64,000 nt of DNA from Cephalotus follicularis (Eukaryota; Streptophyta; Magnoliopsida; Oxalidales; Cephalotaceae), in assembly GCA_001972305.1 (NCBI GenBank), contig BDDD01000920.1:33316-97315 (forward strand), written 5' to 3'. The notes under the pieces were generated by a model, which saw only the letters and a list, made by a program, of their open reading frames with translations, ran no database searches and was not told where the DNA came from. This document shows positions 11,155-22,282 of this stretch, one piece after another. Every line of letters starts with the position of its first letter. Position 1 is the first letter of the stretch. The position numbers and the translations under genes were made by a program.

Positions 11155-11696
11155 AAAGGATTTGTCCACGCGACTTGTGGATGCTTTATGGGCTTATCGA
11201 ACCGCTTTCAAGACTGATCTTGGTCAATCTTGTGTATGGTAAAGCTTGTCATCTTCCCGTGGAATTAGAACATCGTGCATATTGGGCTATTAAGCTTTTA
11301 AATTTTGATCGTTCCATTGCAAGTAGTCATCGTGCACTTCAATTGTCCGAGTTAGAAGAAATTCCAAATGACGCGTACGACAATGCGAAGATTTCCAAAG
11401 AAAAGACCAAGGCTTTTCATGATGCGCAGATTTTGCGAAAAAGCTTCGAAGTAGGAGACAAGGTTCTTTTATATAATTCACGTTTACATTTGTTTCCTAG
11501 AAAATTAAGGTCTCGTTGGGATGGCCCGTATATTGTTACAAATGTTTTCTCACATGGTGTTTTTGAGATTTGTAAGCCAGGTACTGAAGATGTTTTCAAA
11601 GTAAATGGGCAAAGATTGAAGAAATTTTTAGAGCTTCCAGCTGCGCCGCTAAAAGAGGCCATGGACTTGCATGAGCCTCTTTATGAGCCTCCTTGA
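11155..11696 (+). CDS. Integrase C-terminus of ATH-2
   Basis: The main open part is 11175-11696 (173 codons), in a different frame from the core. A deletion of a few codons lies at about 11226, where ATH-1 has SPYRLV before the GKACHLPVELEHRAYWAIK block. The rest follows the Athila integrase tail: KISKEKTKAFHDAQILRK, GDKVLLYNSRLHLFPRKLRSRWDGPYIV, and VNGQRLKKFLE. The stop at 11694-11696 after LYEPP is the likely natural end of pol. This copy shows what ATH-1 lost at 7040. Confidence 0.75.
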
Positions 11697-11730
11697 TCAT
11701 ATCCGGTAAACCCTACCCCTTTGTTCATTT

Positions 11731-11855
11731 GGTATACTTCGCCTAGGTTGGATAAATTATAACTAGTTTACGTTTCCCTGCGTTCGACCCGTTACTGCAT
11801 GATCCGTGCACTTGCGGCTATAAATTTTAAAACATTCTTTCTAAATCAGTGAACA
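11731..11855 (+). repeat. 3' end of an Athila-type LTR (ATH-2)
   Basis: From ggtatacttcgcctagg to gtgaaca this matches 38051-38176 almost base for base. It joins directly to a short remnant after the pol stop, so the 3' tail and most of the LTR are gone. Confidence 0.75.
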
Positions 11856-12114
11856 GTATACATGATGTCTTCCATGTATCGATGCCACGAGGTTATATCC
11901 GTGACCCATCACATGTCCTGGATTATGACTCGGTTACGGTGAGGGGTGATCTTTCTTGCGAAGAGTCACACGTGGGAATCTTGGATTGGAAGACACAAGT
12001 ATTAAGGAACCGGACCATTCCGATTGTAAAGGTCCACTGGAAATTTCATCGGCCGGATGAAGCGACTTGGGAACGTGAGGATAACATCTGAGAACGTTAC
12101 CCGCATTTGTTTTA
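11856..12114 (+). pseudogene. Integrase tail and chromodomain remnant of CHR-B
   Basis: Continues the CHR-B integrase after ATH-2: IHDVFHVSMPRGYIRDPSHVL, then ILDWKTQVLRNRTIPIVKVHW and ATWEREDNI, which is the chromodomain-like end of Tekay/Del integrases. That domain is thought to guide insertion into heterochromatin. A TGA at 12089-12091 breaks the tail before ERYPHLF and the expected final stop at 12112-12114. The GTG at 11849 that opens this frame is the last bases of the inserted LTR and is not a start. Confidence 0.75.
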
Positions 12115-12143
12115 GTATTGTGTTAATTTCGAGGATGAAATTC

Positions 12144-12160
12144 CTTGAAGGAGGGGTGGA
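12144..12160 (+). other. Polypurine tract of CHR-B
   Basis: The run cttgaaggaggggtgga lies directly before TGTAACACCC, 30 bases past the end of pol. It matches the role and place of the tracts of CHR-D (17479-17490) and CHR-I (44637-44649) on the other strand. Confidence 0.75.
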
Positions 12161-12332
12161 TGTAACACCCGGTGTTTTTTTTATTGTAATGTTTCATTGA
12201 AGATGTAATCTTATGCTTGAATTAATGAAACTGTTTGAGATTTCGGCCTCAAAGATGTTTCCAAACCCTAAATATTATTTTGGGGAAAGAAATGTGTATG
12301 TTAACAAAAAATGGCGCGGTTTTGGGACAATC

Positions 12333-13696
12333 GCGTCGATGTCTTTGGAAAGATGTCGACGCCTATGGGAACCCAGATGCACGTGAATACATGGACATGC
12401 ACGTCGATGTAGGGTGAAGACATCGACACCCTCTTATGAAAGAGGAAAAGACATCGACGTCTAAGGAAAGACGTCGACGTCTTTGAAAAGAATATCAGTC
12501 ACATTATGAACTGACAGAGTAACATGCAAGACGGAAGGAATTAGGATCCTTACAGGATCCTTGAGGCACGGGAAGGAGACGTGTTGATCATGCATAATGG
12601 CCTCCTGACCTGCATGACTAAAGAAGGAGGAAGAACATGACAAGTGTTGGTGTGCATGCAACCTGCAGAAAACATGAGAAGGAAACAAAATGAAATGCAG
12701 AAATTCACTGGGAAAGAGGGAGAGAACACGAGAGTGTTCATTGAATTCATGGAGAAAGAGGGAGAGGGAGCCATCTGCATAAGAACAACCCCCTCCCCAC
12801 CTCTCTCTCTCGTTAAAAACACCAAAGGAAAGGAAGAGGAGGAAACCAGTGAGTGGGAGAAAGAGAGAGCCACCATTGTTGAGCTTGATTGGAGGTAGAA
12901 ACTTGGAGCTCATGGATTGCAGCTGCTGAGCGGATCTTGGAGCTGCTGTGGCCGGAATCTTGGAACACAAAGAGGTGGACTTACAAGGTTTCTAACTTGA
13001 AACCAGAGGTAGGGGAAAGTGATGATTCTTATACATGCATTTTGAGTTTTAAAGATAATGAATGCCATTGGTGAATTGCATGTTAATGGATGAATTGTAG
13101 TCTCTGGACTTGTTGTGGTGACCACTTTGATGTACGGAGTGAACGTGCATGTGCAAATTACATGAATATTTGAACTGGTTTATGTAATGGATGATTTGGG
13201 TAATGACCTGGTGTGTTAAAACTATGGAAATGACGTTCTGGACTGAATAGACATTGACGTCTACCTAAAGACGTCGATGTCTACCCAAAGACGTCGATGT
13301 CTTCGTGTGTGAATGAAAAAGACATCGATGTTTGAGAAAAAACATCGACGCCTTTTCTGGGTATTCATAGAACAGTAGTGTTTACTGCAGATGGTGAATT
13401 GGCCACTTGGGGTTACGTGTTTATTTACGGATTGATGTTCTGGTTACATATCCTGATAACCAGTAGCATGTCTTACGCCTTGAGAGGGTGAGTTTTGCTT
13501 ACACAAGGGTTTAGGGGCCAGATTCTTCCCCCTAGAATCAAGATTTGCGAACTGATACCTCCTGGTATCATAAAGACATCGATGTCTTTGGAAAAGCATC
13601 GACGTCTTTGGTCCAAAAATGCCTGGGATTAACTGTACGAGGGGTTGACACCTTAAGGTAAAGACGTCGACGCCCTGGGAATAAGCATCGATGCCT
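12333..13696 (+). promoter_or_regulatory. GTCGAC-centred palindrome clusters in the CHR-B LTR
   Basis: Hexamer cores of the form RTCGAY or one-base variants begin at 12335, 12355, 12403, 12422, 12453, 12473, 13253, 13273, 13293, 13324, 13344, 13578, 13598, 13644, 13666 and 13687. Neighbours within a group are 19-22 bp apart. The fullest copy reads AGACGTCGACGTCT, a 14-base perfect palindrome. A regulatory role is inference; what is seen is the repeat and its spacing. Confidence 0.6.
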
Positions 13697-14728
13697 ATAC
13701 CCTTGTTTGAAGAAATTTCGCTCGAATGGGACCCGCTAGACCCGAAATGACTCTAGAAACTATCCTAGATGCATTCTGAGCATATGTTTGCATTATTACT
13801 GTGAATTGCATTATGGTTGATCTCTAAAAAGTGTTAACCATTTTGAAGAGCTTGTATGATTATTATAATCACTATTGTACGAAAATGTATATTTGTCAAC
13901 ATATGAATATATATATTTTCGAAATGACTGGGGAAAGTATTTTCCAAAGACGGATAAATGTTTTAAAGGATTGGTTACATAATTCAAAATGTATTGTTTT
14001 AAGTTTTATAACTTATCACAACCTGAGAACGGAGTAATATATTTTAAACAAATATATTTGATCAAGTGATTTATATTTTATTGCTGGACTTGTACTGTAC
14101 GATGTTTGTGCTTGTTGATTATTAGCCGCTGTGCTAATAACCTGTTGATTGTTTGGCCGTCGTGCTAAGCAACCTGTACGGAGGACTTACTCCCAACCGT
14201 TCGCAAATGGGGATGGGGTAAGAGTGCATGACGTGGGGATCAGGAGGTGGCGACGGTCATGACGACTTGTTTGTCTGGTTCCTTTTGGGACATACTTACT
14301 GCTTATGTCGATGTAACCTTACGAGGTTATACCTGTACTGTGAACATGTATATACTTTATACATGCATACACTACGATATATATACTGCAATATATATAC
14401 TGTACTGCATCATAATGCATTCATTCATGATACACATTATCATATACCTCGAACTGTATTTATGAGTTTATTCACTTGGCCGAGTGAGGACAAAGGCTAA
14501 CCCCTACTGTAACAGATTGATAGAGTGGATTTGACATGGAGCATGCAAGGAGACTTAAGGAGAAGACTGAATTGTTTCTCTTATTTCTTGTACTGAATTA
14601 ATGAACATTGGTTATGTTAATTGGATTATTGTAACGTGGTTTACTTCATCCTGTACAGTTTTATCACGCACCGTTATGGGCGTTCGACTATGTTGTGAGT
14701 TTTATAAAAACTTGTTGGGTATCATGTA

Positions 14729-14733
14729 GTATG
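14729..14733. repeat. Target duplication of CHR-D, left copy
   Basis: gtatg before TGTAACACCC; the same five bases follow the right LTR at 25028-25032. This fixes both ends of CHR-D. Confidence 0.9.
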
Positions 14734-17478
14734 TGTAACACCCCCGATATGTGGGAGTCGCCACAGGTGCATATAACGTAACTTAACAAAACATATCATA
14801 TTTAAACGTTCATCTTTATTAAAAATGTGATGGTTTAAAGCATAACCAAAAACATATCGAAACTGATCATCAACAGAAACTTATTCAAAATGAAAAGTCA
14901 TAAACTGAAATAACACATTGTTTAATAAATGGTTCCACTATGACCACATAAACATAAAGGGATCTCCTATAAGACGATCCTCAGACATATGGGAGTCACT
15001 CTCATCACACATTGCCCCTTTGCTCCTGATAACCTGCCACATGGAAACAAAAACGCGGCTGAGCAAACCTCAGTACGGATATAGAATGTAAAAATAGTAA
15101 ACGATATTTTAAAGCAGGAAGATTTCCAAAAGTACATTAAAACTGAAATCTTAAGCAATAAAATAGTTTTAACATACTTAGTAATTGCCCACGGCAAAAC
15201 ATATAAAACAAGTTCATAACTTGATACCATAAAGTGTACCTTTTCAAAACATCGGATCAATAACTGAGCACCAAATCCCATAACATATCAGAAACCCATA
15301 GTAGCAAGGGGTTCGCGACACCCACATTGCCAAAAAAATTGCAGTATATGGCACTACACATACAATTCTCAAATCCCAAAACATATCCCAATAACATATA
15401 ACAAGGATCGATCCATACGCCTCTATCCCAAATCCTATCTAAGGATATCCCTGAGAGACACCGTAAACGAATCACACCGTTACGGAAAGTGTCATGCCCC
15501 CGTGTCAGGCTCATAGCATGCCTATGGTACCCCCATAGGTGGTTATAAAAGCTCAGTATTTCACCATTTCCAAAAATATGATTTCATCAAATCATTTTAA
15601 AATAAAAATGTTTCCCAAACCATTACCATAAATCGTACTCAAACGATATAGTTTCACATACTTTCATAATTAGAAAAATCAACTCATTTAATTTCACAAT
15701 AAAGAGATGATTGCATATCATTTCGTAAATACATCATAACTGATTTCATAAAGTCGGAATATTTACTTCATAAAATATCAAATGACTTTATTTCCAAAAA
15801 CCTAAATATACGGAATTCATAAACCAAAAGAAAGCATATTCATAAAACTGAGTGATAACAAACCGGAATCTGTATTTAATCTCAAACAGAACTGAAACAG
15901 TAAGAATGTGTCAAGGAACGAAGATCCGTACCTTGTGCGATCACAGATAAGCTTACGAATAACTGGTAAATTTGTTTTGCTTCACGTAGCACAATAATCT
16001 AAACAACATAACAATGTTCAAATAAGGGTCTAAAATTCATTTTGAGCATAAAACAGAATCATAACGATGTTTAGAAATAGACCCGGAGCATCAGAAGAAT
16101 AAACGGATGAAAACAGAAAATTACAGGACATTCCAGCCGACTGTTTCAAAAATTCAGTTTACTAACAAGGGGTGGCAGTCGACTACACAACAGGGCCAGT
16201 CGACTACTCAACCTGGACTTGCAGACAGTTGACTGGATCAGGGGTCCAGTCGACTACTCAACACAAGGCAGTCGACTGTTTGCACAATGCAGTCGACTAC
16301 TCAACTGTACAGTCGACTTGTTCATATGGGCAGTCGACTGTTCTGGGTATCAGAACAGCAGTTCAGTGCGATTTGTGCAATTTTAGCAACCAAGACTTGG
16401 ATTTTTCGACACTAGAAGGTTACCAACATGCAAAACAACTTCGTATGACATGTAAAACATTGTTACAACACAGAATTCGACAAAGGCATGTTGACAGAAA
16501 ATTCTGTCAATGTGACAGGGACTTTAAACCATAGCATGCCAACATTTAATCCAATTCTGTCCACTATCACCATTATATGCATCAAGCTAGATTGTATATC
16601 ACTTCCTAGATGTCTACAGATGGCTGCTAACACATAGTTACTTGACAGAAGAACAAGAATGCCGAAACCATAATTAAAATCATCTCTAGCAACCAATGTA
16701 CATAGTTTTGATGACAACGATCCAAAAACAAATCACTAAGGCATAACAATATAGAAAACCAACCTGTTGGATGTCAAAAACGGTTGCAGGAACACCAATT
16801 TGAATGACACAATGGCTGATCAAAAGCAAAACGAAAGGAAGACATAAAAATTCAAGCCTGCCAACCATACCTACATTGCCAAGAACGATTCCTATATAGA
16901 AACCATGAAGAACTAACCTGTTTAATGAAGCAAAAACACAAAGAACACAGTGACTCTTCCAATGGCAGGTTCGACAGCAAGGAGATATGGCAGAAACGAA
17001 GACTTTGACATACATATATAGCAAAATAATCGAAAACGGAAAAGAAGAGGAGATTGGGGAAAGAATAAGGAAACAATGAGACAAAATCATATTGATAAGG
17101 AAAGAGAGGATTGTTGCCGTGTGAAAATTATGAAGGAAGGAGAGAATTCGGGAGAGAGAGTTTGAGAGGGAGAGAGATGTCATGAGAGAGAGGGAGAGTT
17201 GAGAGAAAATAAAAGGAAATAAAGAAAAAGGAAAAATAAAGAAAAGGAAAGAAATAAATTAAAATGTGGTATTTTAAAATGGTTTTTAAATTATTTGATT
17301 AGTGGGATAATAATAATATAACTAATTTACCCAAGCCCAAAGTCCATACTAACAAACCCAAAATTAAGGCTGGTATCAGTCAGCCCAAAAGCATAAACCC
17401 AACATAAACATACAAATACTTAAACGAAAATAAATAAAACCCGTAAGAAAAATACGTACAGGTAAGCAGGGTATTACA
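14734..17478 (-). repeat. 3' LTR of CHR-D
   Basis: In plus-strand view it runs from TGTAACACCCCCGATATG to AGGGTATTACA, next to the polypurine tract. It contains a cluster of CAGTCGACTG-like sites at 16134-16340 and a long GA-rich tract at 17100-17240 that would read as a CT-rich leader on the element's own strand. No gene is seen. Confidence 0.9.
16134..16343. promoter_or_regulatory. CAGTCGACTG array, left LTR of CHR-D
   Basis: Ten sites related to the perfect palindrome CAGTCGACTG, seven with an intact GTCGAC core. Three are changed (cagccgactg, cagtttact, cagttgact); the partner LTR keeps two of these intact. Spacing is mostly 20-22 bp. A protein-binding role is inference. Confidence 0.6.
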
Positions 17479-17490
17479 TCCACCCCCCCT
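17479..17490 (-). other. Polypurine tract of CHR-D
   Basis: tccaccccccct on the plus strand, so AGGGGGGGTGGA on the element's strand, directly before its LTR start TGTAATACCC. Confidence 0.85.
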
Positions 17491-17550
17491 AAAAAAGAAG
17501 ATTTCGTCCCAAAATCTTAATATACACATACCTTAAACAAAAAAACGAGG

Positions 17551-18039
17551 TTATCGTTCCCGAATATGCTCCTCGATCTCCCAAGTAGCCTCACGTTCGG
17601 GATGGTTCCTCCATAACACCTTCACAAACGGAACGGTCTTGCTACACGTAACCCGCTCCTGTTGATCCAGAATAGCCTCTGCCTCCTCATCATAAGACAA
17701 ATCCTCCCGAATGCTGTCCAAAGGATAGTGGACCACGTGTAGGGGATGATACTGATAACCCCTCAACAAGGACACATGGAACACATCATGAACATGAGAT
17801 ACCTGTGGAGGCAAAGCTAAACAATACGCAACTGCGCCAACCCTCTCCAGAATCTCAAATGGTCCTATAAACCGAGGACACAACTTTCCCTTCAGCCCAA
17901 ACCGTCGAACGCCTTTCCAAGATGAAACTCTTAAGAACACATGTTCACCTACCTTGAACTCCAAATCCCTTCGATGTTTGTCTGCATAATTTTTCTGTCG
18001 AGATTGAGCTGTCTTCAACCTCTCCCTTGCGAACGCCAC
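17551..18039 (-). CDS. Integrase C-terminus and chromodomain of CHR-D
   Basis: Open for 162 codons in the frame of the integrase core, separated from it by one TAA at 18121-18123, where the family has lysine in LYGRKCR. It includes ARERLKTAQSRQKNYADKHRR, the beta-rich segment GEHVFLRVSSWKGVRRFG and GKLCPRFIGPFEIL, VHDVFHVSLLRGY, and the chromodomain-like tail KTVPFVKVLWRNHPEREATWEIEEHIRER. The stop at 17551-17553 comes where relatives continue with YPHLF, so it may be slightly short. The first methionine is internal. Confidence 0.85.
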   Translation of the reverse strand: MAFARERLKTAQSRQKNYADKHRRDLEFKVGEHVFLRVSSWKGVRRFGLKGKLCPRFIGPFEILERVGAVAYCLALPPQVSHVHDVFHVSLLRGYQYHPLHVVHYPLDSIREDLSYDEEAEAILDQQERVTCSKTVPFVKVLWRNHPEREATWEIEEHIRER

Positions 18040-18120
18040 TTTCTCAGTAGTGATCCGTACTAGCTCTGGTCCCGCGATAACTCTTTCTCCGACTTCATCC
18101 CAGCATGTCGGAGCTCGACT

Positions 18121-19257
18121 TTATCTCCCATAAAGAGCTTCGAACGGAGCCATATGAATACTAGCATGCCAACTTTTATTGTAGGCGAACTCCACTAGAC
18201 TCAAATACTCATCCCAGCTCGCAGTCCACTCCAAAGCACAATACCTCAACATATCTTCTAAGGTCTGAATAGTCCTCTCTGTCTGCCCATCTGTCTGCGG
18301 ATGGAAAGCTGTACTGAAATTTAGCCTAGTACCCCAAGCCTTCTGAAATCCCTTCCAAAACCGTGAAGTGAAACGGGGATCCCTATCCGAAACAATAGAT
18401 ATAGGAGTCCCATGAAGTCTCACAATCTCCCGCTGGAAAACTTCCGCCAAGCGGTCCACAGAAAAGTCCTCTCGGATTGCCAAGAAGTGAGTTGAGTTGG
18501 TTAACCGATCCACAACAACCCAAATAGCATCATTTCTTCTGTAAGTTCTCGGCAAACCTGTAACAAAATCTATCGCAATACTCTCCCATTTCCATACCGG
18601 AACTTCTAAGGGCTGTAACAAACCACTAGCTCGCTGGTGTTCGATCTTAACCTGTTGACAGATCAAACACTTCCCGACAAATTTGGCTACATCCCTCTTC
18701 ATTCCGCTCCACCAGAAATTCTCCTTTAAGTCTCTGTACATTTTTGTAGAACCCGGATGTATAGAGAACGGAGAGCTATGCGCTTCAGACAAGACAACAT
18801 CTCTGATAGAAGTATCAGCCGAAACACATAACCTACTACCCAACCAGATCACTCCATGCTCATCCACGCGGAACTCTGACTGTTTACCCTCAACATTCTG
18901 AACTAAGGCCCAAAGCTCGCCATCATCATTCTGAGCTGCCTTAATTCGAGATATAAGAGTAGGTTCCATATACATGTCCGCCATATATCCATCCGAACCC
19001 CGAACAAACAGATTCAAATCGAATCGCTCCATATCAGCTATCAAATGCGACTGAGTAACCAAAGCCGCCACACTCCCAGAACTCTTCCTACTCAGAGCAT
19101 CAGCTACCACATTTGCTTTACCAGGGTGGTACTGAATATTCATATCGTAATCCTTCAGAAGCTCTAACCAACGCCTCTGACGCATATTCAACTCTTTTTT
19201 GCGTGAAGATGTACTTGAGACTCTTATGATCGGTAAAGACGTCACAAGTTTCTCCAT
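18121..19257 (-). CDS. Integrase of CHR-D
   Basis: Open for 378 codons. It starts inside RNase H ([12 protein letters not shown] near residues 49-60). The zinc region spans [18 protein letters not shown] to CLICQQ. The catalytic core is intact: aspartate in [10 protein letters not shown], aspartate in [10 protein letters not shown], and glutamate in DGQTERTIQ, with the usual 35-residue spacing between the last two. It sits one frame off the upstream RNase H: a run of A at 19195-19201 (the QK codons after IFT) has lost or gained a base. The listed first methionine is an artefact of that shift. Confidence 0.85.
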   Translation of the reverse strand: MEKLVTSLPIIRVSSTSSRKKELNMRQRRWLELLKDYDMNIQYHPGKANVVADALSRKSSGSVAALVTQSHLIADMERFDLNLFVRGSDGYMADMYMEPTLISRIKAAQNDDGELWALVQNVEGKQSEFRVDEHGVIWLGSRLCVSADTSIRDVVLSEAHSSPFSIHPGSTKMYRDLKENFWWSGMKRDVAKFVGKCLICQQVKIEHQRASGLLQPLEVPVWKWESIAIDFVTGLPRTYRRNDAIWVVVDRLTNSTHFLAIREDFSVDRLAEVFQREIVRLHGTPISIVSDRDPRFTSRFWKGFQKAWGTRLNFSTAFHPQTDGQTERTIQTLEDMLRYCALEWTASWDEYLSLVEFAYNKSWHASIHMAPFEALYGR

Positions 19258-19801
19258 ACAAGTAATGCCTCCAAATCTTCAGTGCAAACACAACTGCCGC
19301 CAATTCGAGATCATGTGTAGGGTAATTCAACTCATAAGGCTTCAACTGTCTTGAAGCATATGCTATCACATGACCATGCTGCATCAGAACACAACCCAAA
19401 CCCTTTTTAGAAGCATCACTATAAATCTGGTATCCTCCCGACCCAGAAGGCAAACGGAGAATCGGTGCAGACACAAGACCGTTCTTCAACTTCTCGAAGC
19501 TTGCTTCCTGTTCATCATTCCACACAAACTTCGCTCCCTTCCTCATAAGCTGAGCTAGTGGCAAGGCTGTGGAGGAGAAGCCTTCCACGAACCGCCTATA
19601 GTAACCAGCTAAACCCAAAAAGGTCCTAACTTCTGATACTGTAGTAGGTCTCGGCCATTTAGTAATAGCTTCAACCTTAGCAGGATCCACAGTAATCCCT
19701 TCCGCTGTAACCACATGGCCTAAAAACGCCACATGTTCCAACCAGAACTCACATTTCGAAAACTTCGCGTATAGCTGATTCTTCCTCAGAATACCAAGCA
19801 C
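19118..19801 (-). CDS. RT end and RNase H of CHR-D
   Basis: Open for 227 codons in the same frame as gag and RT, after a single TAG at 19826-19828 within SKLN-EHEDQL. It carries the RT thumb ([22 protein letters not shown]), the connection ([13 protein letters not shown]) and RNase H with [34 protein letters not shown] and [11 protein letters not shown]. The last 20 or so codons (from KRVEYASEA) are off frame because of the A-run shift at about 19198. Confidence 0.85.
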   Translation of the reverse strand: MLGILRKNQLYAKFSKCEFWLEHVAFLGHVVTAEGITVDPAKVEAITKWPRPTTVSEVRTFLGLAGYYRRFVEGFSSTALPLAQLMRKGAKFVWNDEQEASFEKLKNGLVSAPILRLPSGSGGYQIYSDASKKGLGCVLMQHGHVIAYASRQLKPYELNYPTHDLELAAVVFALKIWRHYLYGETCDVFTDHKSLKYIFTQKRVEYASEALVRASEGLRYEYSVPPW

Positions 19802-19825
19802 TATACGAAGTTGATCTTCATGTTC

Positions 19826-21922
19826 CTAATTCAATTTTGAATACACAAGGATATCATCAATGAACACAATCACAAACCGATCCAGAAACTCATGAAAAAC
19901 CCGATTCATTAGGTCCATGAAAACTTCTGGTGCATTCGTAAGCCCAAATGGCATCACCAGAAATTCATAATGCCCATATCGTGTACGGAAAGCGGTCTTA
20001 GGCACATCTTCATCTTTAATCCACAACTGATGATATCCAGACCTCAAATCGATCTTAGAAAAATACCGTGCACCTTGGAGTTGATCAAACAGGTCATCAA
20101 TCCTAGGCAAAGGGTATTTTTTTTTTCGAACAGTGATTCGATTCAGTTCTCTGTAGTCAATACACAGTCTCATAGATCCGTCCTTCTTCTTCACAAACAA
20201 AACCGGAGCTCCCCACGGCGAAACACTCGGCCGGATAAAACCCCGATCTAACAATTCTTGCAACTGCTCCTTCAGCTCTTGCAACTCAAGCGGTGCCATC
20301 GTATATGGTGCTTTAGATATAGGTGCCGCCCCAGGAATGAGCTCAATGGTAAACTCCGCTTCCCGTTGCGGTGGCAAACCCGGTAACTCCTCCGGAAACA
20401 CATCAGAAAATTCTCTAACCACAGGATAATCTTCAAGGCGAGGCTCAACCTTTGAGATATCCTTTACAACAGCTAGAAACCCTTCGGCGCCCTTAGCTAC
20501 TAACTTCTGAGCTTTCATAACAGATATGATCTTAACATATTTCATAGGCCGTGAACCCTGATAAATAAAATCAGGTCGATCCACATCTCCGAACAGAACC
20601 CTCCGAGCATGACAAACAATCGTAGCCCGATGGCGCTCCAACCAATCCATCCCCAGAATAACATCGAAATCATACATATCCATAGGGAAAAGATTCGCAT
20701 CACGAATCCGATCGTCGAAGACAATAGGACAAGCATAAAAACACTCAGATATCACAACAGATGTCCCCATAGGGGTAGAAAGAACCAAAGCTGGATCAAA
20801 CAATTGCGAAGGCATCCCAAGATGCCGAACAAAAGATCTCGCTACCACCGAGTGTGTCGATCCAGTATCATATAACACATAAGCTCTACGATTACCAACA
20901 GAAATAAAACCCGAAACCGTACCTGGAGCATTAGCTTCCTGATGAGTCGTAATTGCAAAGACTCGGCCTCCCACATTGCGCTGCCCAACATTTGCACCAT
21001 TACCCTTCCTTTCCTTAGCACGAGGATCCTGACAATCCTTCGCAAAGTGTCCCATCTGCCCACACACAAAACAGGCCCCACTGACTTTATAACAGGTACC
21101 CACCGGGTGATACCTACCACAAGCATCACATTTAGCAATCTGAACGTCGGGGTTACCCCCATTAGCTCCCTGTGCATTCTTCGGATCATTTCCCTGCTGA
21201 CGCTGTTGATTACCATCTTTATTCTGCTTGTGATTCTTCTTATGCTGTTTACCTCCTCTGCCTCTGTTCCATGAACTGCCTTGACCCTTGCTCTGCTGTC
21301 CAGAATCTTGTTCACTCCTATACCGCTTCTTATCCCCTTCCTGATGTGCTGCCTGGAAGTCCAATCTCTCCAACTCAATATTTTTTGCGGCATTAGCAAC
21401 TTCAGCTACATCTGCAAACCTGGAGTTTATCAACTTTCCCCTAAACTGATAATGCAGCTTCCACTTGAATTTTTCAGCTTGCTCTGATGCTGACCCAGCC
21501 GCGGATTCAGTAAACCCAGCCAATCTAGTGAAACGGGCCAAGAACTCCGAAACTGTTTCTCCATCCCTCTGCCTGGTATTAACAAATTCTCTAGCATAGG
21601 CCTCCTTATCAGCAGTGGGGAAATACTGTTGATAGAAGACATCCCAGAACTCAGACCACAACAGAGCATCTGCATAACCTTCACCCTTAGCCGAATTCAG
21701 AGTATTCCACCATTTCTGGGCATCCCCTTCGAGTTTGTAAGCCGCCAACCTTACTTTCTGCTGATCATCACACCTTAAAACATTAAAGATCTTCTCCATG
21801 TGTGCTATCCAATGTTCAGCTTCCACTGGTGTCATAGTCGAACTGAAAGACTGCGGCCTCTGATTCTGAAACCGCTCATGCCAAACATGAGTAGGTGTGC
21901 CATGCCTATCCCCAGTTTCCAT
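19826..21922 (-). CDS. gag-pol: Gag, protease and RT of CHR-D (698 codons)
   Basis: The longest open frame in the window. The gag capsid includes [13 protein letters not shown] (34-46), [10 protein letters not shown] (63-72) and [20 protein letters not shown] basic, Q-rich stretch follows (195-245). There are two cysteine knuckles: [13 protein letters not shown] (265-277) and [14 protein letters not shown] (284-297). The protease has DTGS at 352-355 and [11 protein letters not shown] at 421-431. RT has [47 protein letters not shown] and FIDD at 687-690. The real gag start is upstream at 22106-22108; this frame opens after a stop. Gag and pol share one frame, as is usual for this clade. Confidence 0.9.
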   Translation of the reverse strand: METGDRHGTPTHVWHERFQNQRPQSFSSTMTPVEAEHWIAHMEKIFNVLRCDDQQKVRLAAYKLEGDAQKWWNTLNSAKGEGYADALLWSEFWDVFYQQYFPTADKEAYAREFVNTRQRDGETVSEFLARFTRLAGFTESAAGSASEQAEKFKWKLHYQFRGKLINSRFADVAEVANAAKNIELERLDFQAAHQEGDKKRYRSEQDSGQQSKGQGSSWNRGRGGKQHKKNHKQNKDGNQQRQQGNDPKNAQGANGGNPDVQIAKCDACGRYHPVGTCYKVSGACFVCGQMGHFAKDCQDPRAKERKGNGANVGQRNVGGRVFAITTHQEANAPGTVSGFISVGNRRAYVLYDTGSTHSVVARSFVRHLGMPSQLFDPALVLSTPMGTSVVISECFYACPIVFDDRIRDANLFPMDMYDFDVILGMDWLERHRATIVCHARRVLFGDVDRPDFIYQGSRPMKYVKIISVMKAQKLVAKGAEGFLAVVKDISKVEPRLEDYPVVREFSDVFPEELPGLPPQREAEFTIELIPGAAPISKAPYTMAPLELQELKEQLQELLDRGFIRPSVSPWGAPVLFVKKKDGSMRLCIDYRELNRITVRKKKYPLPRIDDLFDQLQGARYFSKIDLRSGYHQLWIKDEDVPKTAFRTRYGHYEFLVMPFGLTNAPEVFMDLMNRVFHEFLDRFVIVFIDDILVYSKLN

Positions 21923-21967
21923 ATCCCTCTGAACCTCTGCCGGAGCATTCTCCTCAACAACTTGTTC

Positions 21968-22108
21968 TCAGTTCTGTTGTTGCATAAAACGATTCACTTC
22001 CTGAGCAACTGCTTGACGAACCAACTCTTCCACAGAAGGCTCGTTTCCAACTTCATTTAGAGCCCCAGCTGGTGCTGTTCTCTGAGGAGTGTTTCTTGTG
22101 CGTACCAT
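21968..22108 (-). pseudogene. gag: Gag N-terminus of CHR-D, cut by a stop
   Basis: The ATG at 22106-22108 opens MVRTRNTPQRTAPAGALNE, a basic start typical of Tekay/Del gag (MVRTRR or similar), 160 bases past the primer-binding site. After 46 codons a TGA at 21968-21970 interrupts; the same frame then continues as the 698-codon stretch. This start is chosen because it is the first in-frame ATG and fits the family. Confidence 0.8.
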
Positions 22109-22267
22109 CTACAAAAGAAACCGAAGCACGTGATATCAAACCGAAACACAAAAATCAAAACAGAAAACATATCAGAAGGCCGAAAACATAACATAACAGC
22201 CCTAATCCAAGTCTACCCAACCTCACAGGTCAAACCTAGTTGGGTCTTCTAAGGAACAAAGCCTATT

Positions 22268-22278
22268 CTCTGATACCA
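22268..22278 (-). other. Primer-binding site of CHR-D
   Basis: Reads TGGTATCAGAG on the element's strand, four bases past the 5' LTR. It is complementary to the 3' end of plant initiator tRNA-Met, which primes minus-strand synthesis. Confidence 0.9.
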
Positions 22279-22282
22279 TAAC

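Larger units (their letters stand above)
9997..11855 (+). mobile_element. ATH-2: Athila/Tat-like element remnant inside CHR-B integrase
   Basis: Visible parts are RNase H (from just after its first catalytic aspartate), integrase, and the last 125 bases of an LTR ending GTGAACA at 11855. The coding region is close to ATH-1 (roughly nine in ten bases by eye around 10000-10100). The LTR end matches the end of the solo LTR at 38051-38176. The 3' noncoding tail and most of the LTR have been deleted between 11696 and 11731. CHR-B resumes at 11856 with gtata, which would be one copy of the 5-bp target duplication; the other copy is hidden at the N. Confidence 0.75.

Noticed and set aside
12461-12970. 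Overlapping frames in the CHR-B LTR as a protein gene
   Set aside because: GA-rich LTR sequence, no domain, frames on both strands.
16134-16343. Regular palindrome array as a CRISPR array
   Set aside because: Eukaryotic retrotransposon LTR; repeats are about 10 bp, spacers about 11 bp, no cas genes; the copy in the other LTR is part of the duplication.
17551-22108. Pararetrovirus (caulimovirid) origin of CHR-D
   Set aside because: Integrase and chromodomain are present, with paired LTRs and a target duplication; there is no movement protein region. It is a Ty3/gypsy chromovirus.
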